This document shows, piece after piece, positions 4,829 through 12,774 of a stretch of DNA of 12,774 nt. The DNA is taken from assembly GCA_002469865.1 (NCBI GenBank), contig DKOD01000174.1, forward strand, positions 1 through 12,774, in the 5' to 3' direction. Under the pieces are notes generated by a model, which did not search any database, was not told the origin of the DNA, and saw nothing but the letters and a program-made list of their open reading frames with translations. This DNA is from Alphaproteobacteria bacterium UBA7371. GTDB lineage: Bacteria > Pseudomonadota > Alphaproteobacteria > UBA8317. The stretch's first letter is position 1. Each line of letters starts with the position of its first letter. A program made the position numbers and the translations under genes.

Positions 4829-7525
4829 TTAACTGATGCTGTAACGGAAAGAGCCGTCTTCCCCAAGCGTTACATCAAGACGTTTGTCATCATTTTCCTC
4901 ACCCATTCGGCCCAAAATTTCGGTGGAAATTTCTGGCAATAGGGTTTTGTTGATGATGTGATCAATGTTTCGGGCACCTGTTTCTACTTCGGTGCAGCGG
5001 GCCGCAATTTGTGCCACCACATCATCGCTATAGCTAAGTTCCATTTTTTGGCTCGTCATGAGGCGCTTGGCGACCCGCTTAAGCTTGATGCGAACAATGT
5101 CTTCCATCACAGGTCCAAATAATGGGAAGAATGGCACAACCGTCATGCGTGCTAGCAAGGCAGGTTTAAAATGCTTACTAAGTTCAGGGCGAATGGCCTC
5201 AGCCAATTCCTCAGCGGTGGGTATCTGACCTGACGTTCCCAGCTTGGTGATGGTGTCCGTGGCGAGGTTGGAAGTTAGAAATATTACTGTATTCCTAAAA
5301 TTAATTTCACGTCCTTCACCATCCGACAGCGTGCCTTTGTCAAAGACTTGGTAGAAGAGATTCATAACCTCAAGGTCAGCTTTTTCCACTTCATCAAGAA
5401 GCACCACGGAATAGGGACGTTGGCGCACTGCTTCAGTTAAAACCCCACCCTCACCATAGCCAACATAGCCTGGTGGTGAGCCAACCAGCCTCGAAATGGT
5501 GTGCTTTTCCTGGAATTCCGACATGTTGATGGACACCATAAAGCGTTCGCCACCAAACAGCATATCTGCCACAGCGGTGGCCGTTTCAGTTTTACCCACG
5601 CCACTTGGGCCCACAAATAAGAAAACACCCATGGGCTGGTCTGGGTTGTTAAGGCCTGCCTTCGCAGATCGCATGCCCTCATCGAGGGCGGTAATGGCAT
5701 GGTCTTGTCCCTTAATACGCCCCTTCATATCGTCAGCAAAATTCATGATGCGGCTTGCTTCATCCCGCACCATGGAACCAAGGGGAATCCCGGTCCATTC
5801 AGAAATTGCTTGTGCAACGGCCTCAGCATTTACTTCATAATGAACCAAAGGGTTTCCGTCCTGCAGGTCATGAAGCTCTGCACGACATTTGGTTAGTTCC
5901 GCCCAAAGGCTTTCGTTATCTGTGGATGCCTCCGATTGAACTTCAGAATCCATTGATTCTTGATCGGCATCACCATCATTGATCTTGTCTTCATCAGCAT
6001 GGGCCAATATTTTGCGAAGCTCCAGAATTCTATCCACGAGCGCTTTTTCTCTCTCCCAACGTTCATTTAATGCCACCAAGTCATCTTGGATTTGGTTGAT
6101 TTCTTGATCTATTTCATGAACACGCTCATCGGCCTGCTTATTGTCGCTGCTCAAGTCACGCATAAGGGCATCCCGTTCCCGCTCAAGGGTCGCTATTCTG
6201 CGTTCTTTTTGGTCAATGGCGGTTGGTTTTGATGATATGCTAAGCTTCACACGGGCTGAGGATGTGTCCAGAACGTCAACAGCTTTATCGGGCAGTTGGC
6301 GCCCCGAAATATATCTGGCAGAGAGCTTGGCGGCGGCCTCAACCGCATCATCGCGAACATAAACGCCGTGGGACTTTTCATAGATTTTGCGGATGCCGCG
6401 AATGATGGTTACCGCATCTTCTGGAGAAGGTTCATCAAGTTTTACCAATTGGAAACGGCGGGCCAGGGCTGGGTCTTTCTCAAAATATTTTTTGTATTCG
6501 CTCCAGGTTGTTGCAGCAATTGTCCGCAACTCGCCACGTGCAAGCGCTGGTTTGAGTAGGTTGGCTGCGTCACCCCCACCGGCCGGTCCACCTGCACCGA
6601 TGAGTGTATGGGCTTCGTCAATGAACATCACGATGGGTGTCGGGGAAGACTTCACTTCTTCAATGACACCGCGCAGCCTGTTTTCAAATTCGCCCTTCAT
6701 GCTGGCCCCTGCCTGGAGCAGACCAAGGTCAAGACTGAGCAATTCCACACCCTTTAGAAAATCGGGGACATCGCCTTCAACTATTTTTAGGGCAAGGCCT
6801 TCAATCACGGCCGTCTTGCCAACCCCTGGTTCCCCCACAGCAATGGGGTTGTTCTTTCGACGTCGCCCGAGAATATTAACAATTTGGCGCAATTCATGAT
6901 CTCGGGCAAAAACCGGATCAATCTTTCCATTTCGGGCTTGCTCGGTGAAGTTGATGCAATATTGACCAAGTGCACTATCATCGCCACTGCCTAGGTTGCC
7001 GGCCTCTTGCCCCCCTCCACCAGACAATGGGGTGTCCTTTGGCCCAGCCTTTTCTGATGATGAAGCCATGATGTCATCAAATTGGGCGCGGAGATCATTT
7101 TCCGAAATATCGGTGAGCACATCGGAATAGCGGCCCCCAGCAAGTCTTGCTTGATCCAATAATAATGCGGTGATCAGGTGGCCAGAGCGGATTTGGGTTT
7201 CTTTTTGTTCCACAGATGCAAGAAGCCATGAGCTTGAGAACCACTCAATGAGTCTTGGAGAAAAAACCGGCCGGCTGCTATTGCCTGTCTTTAGATTTTC
7301 AACATCCCTGGTAAGCTCTCGCTTCACCACCGCTGGTTCGATTCCAAAATGCCTCAAAATTGTTTGGAAATCCTTATCGCTGTCATCAATCATGGCGAGG
7401 AGAAGATGCTCGACAGTAACTTCATAATTGGTTCGGGTAACACAGAGTCCTGCCGCAGTTTCCAGGGACTTCTTGCAATATGGATTAAACCTGGTGAGCA
7501 GTGCTTTGATATCGACATTAAGCAT
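4829..7525 (-). CDS. clpV: T6SS sheath-disassembly AAA+ ATPase ClpV (TssH)
   Basis: ClpV is a hexameric Hsp100/ClpB-type unfoldase that pulls contracted TssB/TssC sheaths apart for reuse in the cytoplasm. The 898 residues give the full layout: Clp N-domain (about 1-150), first AAA+ module with Walker A GEPGVGKT (231-238) and Walker B FIDEAH (301-306), coiled-coil middle domain (about 430-555), second AAA+ module with Walker A GPSGVGKT (639-646), pore loop GYVGY (686-690) and Walker B VVLLDE (707-712). The TSSARVKLS stretch (421-429) resembles ClpV rather than ClpB. The middle domain carries a strongly acidic, low-complexity stretch at about 508-540. The ATG at 7525 is preceded by GGGGA on the minus strand (plus-strand 7532-7536), 6 bases away. 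It is the last gene of the tss operon visible here, 32 bases after tssG. Confidence 0.97.
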   Translation of the reverse strand: MLNVDIKALLTRFNPYCKKSLETAAGLCVTRTNYEVTVEHLLLAMIDDSDKDFQTILRHFGIEPAVVKRELTRDVENLKTGNSSRPVFSPRLIEWFSSSWLLASVEQKETQIRSGHLITALLLDQARLAGGRYSDVLTDISENDLRAQFDDIMASSSEKAGPKDTPLSGGGGQEAGNLGSGDDSALGQYCINFTEQARNGKIDPVFARDHELRQIVNILGRRRKNNPIAVGEPGVGKTAVIEGLALKIVEGDVPDFLKGVELLSLDLGLLQAGASMKGEFENRLRGVIEEVKSSPTPIVMFIDEAHTLIGAGGPAGGGDAANLLKPALARGELRTIAATTWSEYKKYFEKDPALARRFQLVKLDEPSPEDAVTIIRGIRKIYEKSHGVYVRDDAVEAAAKLSARYISGRQLPDKAVDVLDTSSARVKLSISSKPTAIDQKERRIATLERERDALMRDLSSDNKQADERVHEIDQEINQIQDDLVALNERWEREKALVDRILELRKILAHADEDKINDGDADQESMDSEVQSEASTDNESLWAELTKCRAELHDLQDGNPLVHYEVNAEAVAQAISEWTGIPLGSMVRDEASRIMNFADDMKGRIKGQDHAITALDEGMRSAKAGLNNPDQPMGVFLFVGPSGVGKTETATAVADMLFGGERFMVSINMSEFQEKHTISRLVGSPPGYVGYGEGGVLTEAVRQRPYSVVLLDEVEKADLEVMNLFYQVFDKGTLSDGEGREINFRNTVIFLTSNLATDTITKLGTSGQIPTAEELAEAIRPELSKHFKPALLARMTVVPFFPLFGPVMEDIVRIKLKRVAKRLMTSQKMELSYSDDVVAQIAARCTEVETGARNIDHIINKTLLPEISTEILGRMGEENDDKRLDVTLGEDGSFRYSIS

Positions 7526-7557
7526 GGATTTTCCCCATTGGTTAAGAGTAACATATG

Positions 7558-8598
7558 TTAGTTTTGAACGATGACATTATTGTGACGCCTTGGTTCTTGC
7601 TGCATTTTTTGTGGTATTTTGATGGTGCACTCAATTGGCGTTCCAAGCCAAGCCTCGTGTCCAAGCGGTCTATGTTCGCCAAGCCGCCATTCAGGGGCCT
7701 CAGAATTCAAAATGGACAAACGCATTTGGTGGATGATGTTGCCCTGAACAATTTGGTTAAGTAACTTTTCAATTTTATCGTGGTTGGGCCTGGCAAATAA
7801 CAGCGTCCTGAACATCTCAAGATCAACAGGCCCAACATTCAAGGTGAATTTCCCTGTTGGATCATCAACAAACGCGCCAGGCATGGCGTCGACGCCAAGC
7901 TCAGACGCATTTTTGCCAAGCAGCCAGCGTTGCTCTTCCAAAATTTTTGCTTTGCGCGGCGTGAATTCATCAATAGTGACATGAACGCCTTCAAGGGCGT
8001 CTGAAATAATATCCGCGACCACCTTTGCAGACATGCTCCGCATGACCAAGAGCGGGGAATTGGCAAAAAGAACTTGGTTTCTTAAGCTGGAATCGGTTGG
8101 GTCAATACCAATCATGGACGAAATCACCCTGCTGATATCGTCAGAAAGGTTGGTCTGAAAAGAAACAGGGTAGCGGGAGCGGCGCCAGATGCGCACCAGC
8201 ATGCTGACAAGGCGATGGTTGAAAAGGTCAAGAAAATCGGCCAGATCACTATTATCGCTTGCTTGGTTCACCACCATTTCGTTGAGATGGGCAGGAAGTG
8301 GTGATGAAGGGCCATAAAGCCCCATAAACGTCACCACCATATGGGTTTTATAAGAACCATTGCCCAATTCATCGGTGCCATGGGTAATTTTGTGGATATC
8401 CGAAGGGGCGAATGCCATGCTTTTTTTGGCATGGAACCTGATGGTTTCTGCCGACGCACGGACCTCACCAAAGGAGCTTTCGCTGCTGTTGGTTAGGCGT
8501 TCAGCAAGCCGCACAGCTTGGAAAAAATTGAAATAGGGTGCATCACGCTCTAAGACTGTGCTTAGAGGCTCTGGCGCTCCCCGCCCCGTATTGGCCAT
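7558..8598 (-). CDS. tssG: T6SS baseplate subunit TssG (ImpH/VasB family)
   Basis: TssG pairs with two TssF copies to form the wedge of the T6SS baseplate in the cytoplasm. The 346-residue length is normal. Family segments are clear: FNFFQAVRLAERL (23-35), FMGLYGPSSPLP (91-102), DFLDLFNHRL (121-130) and the C-terminal LLGKNASELG to LNVGPV region (226-258). The ATG at 8598 is supported by GGAG on the minus strand (plus-strand 8604-8607), 5 bases away. It lies 37 bases inside the end of tssF, an overlap typical of tightly coupled baseplate genes. The stop codon forms part of a 12-base palindrome, TAACATATGTTA (7549-7560), of unknown meaning. Transcription comes from tssB upstream. Confidence 0.94.
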   Translation of the reverse strand: MANTGRGAPEPLSTVLERDAPYFNFFQAVRLAERLTNSSESSFGEVRASAETIRFHAKKSMAFAPSDIHKITHGTDELGNGSYKTHMVVTFMGLYGPSSPLPAHLNEMVVNQASDNSDLADFLDLFNHRLVSMLVRIWRRSRYPVSFQTNLSDDISRVISSMIGIDPTDSSLRNQVLFANSPLLVMRSMSAKVVADIISDALEGVHVTIDEFTPRKAKILEEQRWLLGKNASELGVDAMPGAFVDDPTGKFTLNVGPVDLEMFRTLLFARPNHDKIEKLLNQIVQGNIIHQMRLSILNSEAPEWRLGEHRPLGHEAWLGTPIECTIKIPQKMQQEPRRHNNVIVQN

Positions 8599-10304
8599 AA
8601 AAGCTCCAATTGTTGTTCCGCGCCCATGATGCGCAGCCGGTGTACTGAATTGATGTTTGCGTAAAGATCCAAAAATTGGTTGAGAACATTGCCAAATAGG
8701 TACAGCTCCCCAGCACCTCCGAATTTGCTTTCCTCAACTTTGATGGCTATTTCCGTCCCACGTCTGGGAACGCCTTTGATCATCCAGTCCAGGTTCACGC
8801 CCTCAACATCCAATAGGCCCTCATAAATGAGATCAAGCCGCCTTTTGTCTTGATGATCATAAAAGGCACGTTGGTAATTGGCAGCAATCAACGTTTTCAG
8901 AGCGTCGGCAGAAAGGAGAGAGCCTAGATGTTGTGATGCGGTGAGAATAAGTGGCCAAAGCAGGTCCTTGTGAAGCGGTGGGGGAATTTCCGGTGAAACC
9001 TCGCGGATGTTTTTGAATGTTGCAAAGCTTGGGGAGTTGCCCGTGGCATGACTGATGTCGCCGATTGGTATCTGGGCTGCCATTTTGCCATTGGTGCAGA
9101 TCAAATTGGTGCTGATGGTTTCCACCTGGAGGTTGATTTCCTTGCCATCATCTTTGGTGAAGGCAAGGTAATGTTCGGTGTTGTTGCCCACAACTGGCGG
9201 GCGGCGCCTAATGGAATAATAGGTCTTATCGCCGCCGGTATTAAGAGAGCGGAAACTCTCAAATCTTGGGTATTTCACCCCCCGGCCTTCGCCCTGTCGC
9301 CAGCCGGTTACTTGCTCGACGGAAAATATATTTAATTGGTTGCCATTATTGCTTCGCGCCGTCAGGCGATATTCGGTTGTGCGCTCATTGGCCAAAATGG
9401 GATCGCCCTGGTGGGGAAAGAGATTAATTGCCGGGGTACAATTAATGCGGATGCTTTCTCTTGATATTGTGTTGGCAAGTTCAAATGGTCCCTCCAACAA
9501 AAATTCTATGGAAAGACTTTTGCCGGTAAGGCCAAGATTTTTGGGCAATTCAAGATCGACGAATAGGAATTTGTTGGGGAATGAAAAATATTCTTGCATG
9601 AGGGTATAACCCTCAAACCCGCCATAGCTTGTGGGTATCAATGATTCCTCAGCTGAGAGGCCTGCAGGCGTGATATGTTTTTTGTGCAAGTTTACCTTTT
9701 GACCTGAACCATCACTGAGGACCACGGCCTTGGTTTCTGTGAGAAGCGCCTTGTAGAGGCTTCGGCTAAGGCTTGTCCCCTTAGTGCCTGCAAGGTAAAA
9801 ACGTATGCTTGACCAATTGGCCTGTTCCAATGCCGCTGGGTCCAGTTCCATATGAACCAACAACCTTCCAGATCTTCTCATATTTTCAATGCGAACATCT
9901 TGGATGCGCGCACAACGCAATTGGACATTGGTGGTTGTCTGAAATGGGCAGTTGGTGCCATCCACGGGGCCCGATTCCACCACCGTGCCTTTTGGGATGA
10001 CGTCGTTACCTGAAACCGCAGACACAATCGGCGTAAATTCTATGATTGTTGCCGCAGGCACTGGTTTGAGAAATTGGGGTAGGGTGAGTTGGATTAATGA
10101 ATGGGAGAATTCGGGGAATTCATCATCTAACTTCTGACGAAGACGGCCAGTTAAAAATGCAAAACCTTCCAAAAGGCGCTCGACTTCTGGGTCATTGCTC
10201 TCACCGGAGAGATAGGGTGCCAAAGAGGGATTCTCGGCGGCAAATTCTCGGCCAAGTTCACGAAGATAGGCCAATTCGTCTTGGTAATATTTGTTAAACT
10301 TCAT
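8562..10304 (-). CDS. tssF: T6SS baseplate subunit TssF (ImpG/VasA family)
   Basis: TssF is the main wedge protein of the T6SS baseplate and joins TssG, TssE, TssK and VgrG. The 580-residue product has the characteristic start with YYQDELAYLRELGREFA (6-22), NPSLAPYLS (25-33), DPEVERLLEGFAFLTGRL (38-55) and FPEFSHSLIQLTLPQFLKP (63-81). Near the C-terminus, GGAGELYLFGNVLNQFLDLY followed by NSVHRL is also typical. The start ATG overlaps the tssE stop in an ATGA (minus strand, 10301-10304). I see no good ribosome binding site of its own, which fits translational coupling to tssE. The end overlaps tssG by 37 bases. No truncation or frameshift is visible. Confidence 0.96.
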   Translation of the reverse strand: MKFNKYYQDELAYLRELGREFAAENPSLAPYLSGESNDPEVERLLEGFAFLTGRLRQKLDDEFPEFSHSLIQLTLPQFLKPVPAATIIEFTPIVSAVSGNDVIPKGTVVESGPVDGTNCPFQTTTNVQLRCARIQDVRIENMRRSGRLLVHMELDPAALEQANWSSIRFYLAGTKGTSLSRSLYKALLTETKAVVLSDGSGQKVNLHKKHITPAGLSAEESLIPTSYGGFEGYTLMQEYFSFPNKFLFVDLELPKNLGLTGKSLSIEFLLEGPFELANTISRESIRINCTPAINLFPHQGDPILANERTTEYRLTARSNNGNQLNIFSVEQVTGWRQGEGRGVKYPRFESFRSLNTGGDKTYYSIRRRPPVVGNNTEHYLAFTKDDGKEINLQVETISTNLICTNGKMAAQIPIGDISHATGNSPSFATFKNIREVSPEIPPPLHKDLLWPLILTASQHLGSLLSADALKTLIAANYQRAFYDHQDKRRLDLIYEGLLDVEGVNLDWMIKGVPRRGTEIAIKVEESKFGGAGELYLFGNVLNQFLDLYANINSVHRLRIMGAEQQLELLWPIRGGERQSL

Positions 10305-10708
10305 GAGATGCGCACCGAACCGCCGGAACCAAACATGGTTTCAAAAGTGATTTTTTCCTGGTCATGGTCGAGTTTTAATTCGCCAGACACCTGAAAATAC
10401 AGGCTAAGTGGTTTGTCAGGGTCTGGAATATGTTTCACGCTCACATTATGGATGCGTGGTTCAAATTTTTCGATTTGCTGGCGCATGGTTCTGATGATGG
10501 AGGGCATCATCTGGACACGATCAACAATTAAATCGTTAAAATCAGGAAGTCCATAATCATCGCGCGTAGCCACTGAGCCCTGCCGTGTGTTGAAGAGACG
10601 TTGCAGGTGCTCAAGAACCGATTCCAAGAGCAAGCCTGTGTCAACATGGCTGTGGGGATCAATTTGGCTTCTGTCGCGTAGTCTCTGGATGAGTGTTTGT
10701 TCTGCCAT
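10301..10708 (-). CDS. tssE: T6SS baseplate subunit TssE (gp25-like)
   Basis: TssE is the gp25-like baseplate protein that links the wedge to the first sheath ring. The 135-residue product has the normal length and the family segment LFNTRQGSVATRDDYGLPDF (38-57), the gp25-type loop with the conserved YGLPDF motif, followed by a hydrophilic beta-rich C-terminal half. The ATG at 10708 has no clear Shine-Dalgarno; the bases before it on the minus strand are CAACCTC. A perfect hairpin ends 6 bases upstream of the start. Translation may therefore be low or depend on tssC translation, which would suit a protein needed in far fewer copies than TssB/C. It overlaps tssF by 4 bases. Confidence 0.95.
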   Translation of the reverse strand: MAEQTLIQRLRDRSQIDPHSHVDTGLLLESVLEHLQRLFNTRQGSVATRDDYGLPDFNDLIVDRVQMMPSIIRTMRQQIEKFEPRIHNVSVKHIPDPDKPLSLYFQVSGELKLDHDQEKITFETMFGSGGSVRIS

Positions 10709-10714
10709 GAGGTT

Positions 10715-10741
10715 GACCAGCGGCTGCTAAAGCCGCTGGTC
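10715..10741 (-). promoter_or_regulatory. Perfect hairpin between tssC and tssE
   Basis: Arms GACCAGCGGCT (10715-10725) and AGCCGCTGGTC (10731-10741) form a perfect 11 bp GC-rich stem with a 5-base loop. It occupies most of the 40-base gap between the tssC stop and the tssE ATG. No T-tract follows in the direction of transcription, so a full terminator is unlikely. It could stabilise the 3' end of a processed tssBC message, weaken transcription into tssE, or hide the tssE start. Confidence 0.5.
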
Positions 10742-10748
10742 CAATCTT

Positions 10749-12236
10749 TTACGATTTGTCGAGTTTGCCGCGAAGGGAGAGTGTGAAGTCTGCCCCCATA
10801 TATTTAAAGTGGGGCACAACCGACATGCTGACGCTGTAAAAACCAGGTTCGCCCGCCACGTCATCAACCACGATGTCGGCTTTGCGTAATGGGCGACGAC
10901 TTCTCACTTCGGCAGATGGGTTTTCCTGATCGGAAACATATTGCTTGATCCAGTTATTTAATTCTGTGTTCAATTCTACCTTATTTTTCCAGCTACCGAT
11001 ATTTTCACGTTGAAGAACCTTGATGTAATGGGCAAGCCTGTTCACCACCATCATGTAGGGAAGCTGTGTGCCCAGTTTGTAATTGGTTTCGGCATCCTTG
11101 CCCTCTGGCGTGTTGCCAAAATATTTTGGTTTTTGCACGGAGTTTGCTGAGAAGAATGCAGCATTATCTGAACCTTTACGCATGGTCAGGGCAATAAATC
11201 CTTGTTCGGCAAGTTCAAATTCCCGGCGATCGGAAACCATCACATCTGTTGGGTCCTTTGTTTCCAACTGCCCCATGGATTCATATTGGTGCATGACCAT
11301 ATTCTCCACAGCACCGCCGCCTTGTGGGCCAATGATGTTTGGGGTCCAACGATAGTTGGCAAAGCTATCAGACAACCGGCTTGCAAGTGCAAAAGCTGTG
11401 TTTCCCCAAAGATAATCTTTGGAATCTGCTGCGGAATTCTCATTATAGTTGAATGACTTCACGGGGTTGTTTTCGACCGAGTATGGATTGCGCAGCATGA
11501 AATGTGGAACGGTGAGCGCAAAGTAACGTGCGTCTTCGCTCTCACGGAAACCTTGCCATTTGGCATATTGTGGGCCTTCGAAAATGGAAGCCAGATCTTT
11601 GAGTCCGGCCAAATCGTCAAATTTTTCGATGCCAAACATGCTTGGAGCTACAGAGGAGAGAACTGGCGCATGGGCCATGGCACCCACCGCAGAAAGATCC
11701 CGCATTAGCTGGACGTCTTTGCTGGAGGCGTCGAATTGATAATTGGCGATAACAGCACCAACTGGCTTGCCACCAAACTGACCAAATTCGTCAATATAGA
11801 CATGCTTATATAAGCCGCTCTTCACAATCTCCGGTGCGTCTTCGAAATCATCGGAAAGCTCGCGCTTGCTGATGGAAATCATTTCCACCTTCAAATTCTG
11901 ACGAAAATCTGTGTTATCGACCAGATATTGAAGACCCCGCCATGAGGATTCCATTTCTTGGAATTTTTCATGATGCAAAATGGCATCAAGTTGCTTGCCC
12001 ATGCGCTGTTCAATCTCTGCAATCATGTGATCCACGATGGCCGATTCAACCTTCTCCCCTGGCTTGTGGGATTTTACCAATTCAGCGATGAATGCATTCA
12101 CACCCTGCAATGCAACATCATAGCCGTCATCAGATGGTGCCATTTTGGTTTCAGACATAATTTGCTCAAGGAGAGATCCCTCAGCAACTTCTGTGGCGGC
12201 AGCTTGGCCTTCGGTGTTCATTTCCGTGTCAGACAT
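10749..12236 (-). CDS. tssC: T6SS contractile sheath large subunit TssC (VipB/ImpD family)
   Basis: TssC and TssB form the contractile sheath around the Hcp tube. The 495-residue length is standard. N-terminal residues 21-32 (SLLEQIMSETKM) match the helix that ClpV binds in VipB, consistent with the clpV gene in the same operon. Further family segments are SSWRGLQYLVDNTDF (97-111), KPVGAVIANYQF, DLSAVGAMAHAPVLSSVAP, WQGFRESEDARY and the C-terminal RRPLRKADIVVDDV and SVVPHFKYMGADFTL. The ATG at 12236 has GGAG on the minus strand (plus-strand 12243-12246), 6 bases away. It follows tssB by 46 bases and is followed by a perfect hairpin and then tssE. Confidence 0.97.
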   Translation of the reverse strand: MSDTEMNTEGQAAATEVAEGSLLEQIMSETKMAPSDDGYDVALQGVNAFIAELVKSHKPGEKVESAIVDHMIAEIEQRMGKQLDAILHHEKFQEMESSWRGLQYLVDNTDFRQNLKVEMISISKRELSDDFEDAPEIVKSGLYKHVYIDEFGQFGGKPVGAVIANYQFDASSKDVQLMRDLSAVGAMAHAPVLSSVAPSMFGIEKFDDLAGLKDLASIFEGPQYAKWQGFRESEDARYFALTVPHFMLRNPYSVENNPVKSFNYNENSAADSKDYLWGNTAFALASRLSDSFANYRWTPNIIGPQGGGAVENMVMHQYESMGQLETKDPTDVMVSDRREFELAEQGFIALTMRKGSDNAAFFSANSVQKPKYFGNTPEGKDAETNYKLGTQLPYMMVVNRLAHYIKVLQRENIGSWKNKVELNTELNNWIKQYVSDQENPSAEVRSRRPLRKADIVVDDVAGEPGFYSVSMSVVPHFKYMGADFTLSLRGKLDKS

Positions 12237-12282
12237 TTTCGACTCCGATTATAAAATTTTTACAATATGCTTTGGGACAAAC

Positions 12283-12771
12283 TCAGGATTCTTTATCGAG
12301 TCCAAGTTCTTTCATGAGTTGGGTTTTTGCGCCTTCGTCATCAACAATGCCTTGAATGGCTTTGCGGAATGCGGGAACGTTACCCAAGGGGCCCTTCAAT
12401 GCTGTCAAAGCCTGACGCAATTCCATGAGTTTGCGAAGCTCGGGGACCTGCTCGACAACACTTTCTGGACCAAAATCCTTCATGTTGTCGAATTTCAAGT
12501 TCACCGCCATTTCGTCTTCGCCCTCGGCAAGTGTGTTGCCCACATTAAGATCCAACGAAAGCTTTTGGGCCTTCAGCACATCATTAAAGTTATCTTTATC
12601 AACGTTAATGCGCTCGCGCTCTTCCAAAGGGGTATCATCCGCGCGCATGGTAAAGTCACCAAGAACGACATGCTTAAACGGGAGTTCCACTTCTTCTTTC
12701 GCATCCCCGGTGGCTGGGCGGTATTTAATGTTAACCCGTTCTTTGGGGGCTACGGTTCCATCTTTGGCCAT
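12283..12771 (-). CDS. tssB: T6SS contractile sheath small subunit TssB (VipA/ImpC family)
   Basis: TssB is the small sheath protein; with TssC it assembles into the long cytoplasmic tube whose contraction drives Hcp and VgrG out of the cell. The product is 162 residues, a normal length. It has the family segments VNIKYRP (13-19), ELPFKHVVLGDF, LNVGNTLAEG, VNLKFDNMKDFGPESVVEQV and PELRKLMELRQAL. The ATG lies 3 bases from the window edge, so its ribosome binding site and the promoter cannot be seen. The gene appears complete and is the first visible gene of the minus-strand operon tssB-C-E-F-G-clpV; other tss genes may lie beyond the edge. Confidence 0.95.
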   Translation of the reverse strand: MAKDGTVAPKERVNIKYRPATGDAKEEVELPFKHVVLGDFTMRADDTPLEERERINVDKDNFNDVLKAQKLSLDLNVGNTLAEGEDEMAVNLKFDNMKDFGPESVVEQVPELRKLMELRQALTALKGPLGNVPAFRKAIQGIVDDEGAKTQLMKELGLDKES

Positions 12772-12774
12772 GAT

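Noticed and set aside
5496..6899. Several + strand ORFs of 65-170 codons opposite clpV
   Set aside because: They are antisense to an intact, full-length clpV with every expected motif. Their products are rich in Ser, Arg and Pro and show no domain, so they are coding shadows.
7549..7560. 12-base palindrome TAACATATGTTA between tssG and clpV
   Set aside because: It has no loop, so it is a poor RNA hairpin. It is short, overlaps the tssG stop codon and matches no operator that I know. It is not strong enough to call a site.
12248..12253. Perfect TATAAT on the minus strand before tssC
   Set aside because: It lies only 11 bases from the tssC ATG, so transcripts would start at or inside the ribosome binding site, and no -35 box stands at 16-18 bases. 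It is probably chance in an AT-rich gap between tssB and tssC.

Overview
The window is a proteobacterial chromosome segment that carries one half of a type VI secretion system (T6SS) next to two housekeeping genes. Base composition is moderate, well short of the GC-rich extreme. The style of the gamma-glutamyltransferase and of the T6SS proteins fits a Gram-negative proteobacterium, and an alphaproteobacterium is my best but uncertain guess. No rRNA, tRNA, CRISPR array, insertion sequence or transposase gene is visible.

Left flank (1-1982, + strand): the 3' part of a gamma-glutamyltransferase gene is followed by an intact purT, which encodes the formate-dependent purine-synthesis enzyme. Neither has an obvious link to secretion. 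A 173-residue, membrane-anchored protein of unknown function (1958-2479, - strand) converges on purT with a 25-base tail-to-tail overlap and diverges from hcp across an AT-rich intergenic region.

T6SS part (2480-12774): hcp (tube) and vgrG (spike) run on the + strand from a good sigma-70-type promoter at 2595-2623. They converge on a - strand operon read in the order tssB, tssC, tssE, tssF, tssG, clpV/tssH. Together these encode the inner tube, the spike, the contractile sheath (TssB/C), much of the baseplate (TssE/F/G plus VgrG) and the sheath-recycling ATPase ClpV. The other core parts (TssA, TssK, the TssJ/L/M membrane complex, PAAR tip), effectors and immunity genes are not in the window and would have to lie elsewhere, perhaps beyond tssB.

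The most interesting signals lie between the genes. Perfect 10-11 bp hairpins with 4-5 nt loops and no T-tract directly after them follow the two high-copy products (Hcp; TssB/TssC), just before their low-copy partners (VgrG; TssE). A third such hairpin is embedded in the last codons of vgrG, at the point where it meets clpV. The hcp-vgrG junction also holds a 34-codon ORF with a strong ribosome binding site, and hcp and vgrG share one reading frame with only the hcp stop codon between them. VgrG itself ends almost directly after its OB-fold and lacks the usual beta-helical needle. I see no convincing wholly new multi-gene system; the unknown membrane protein beside hcp and the hairpin-based gene dosage idea are the best candidates for novelty.
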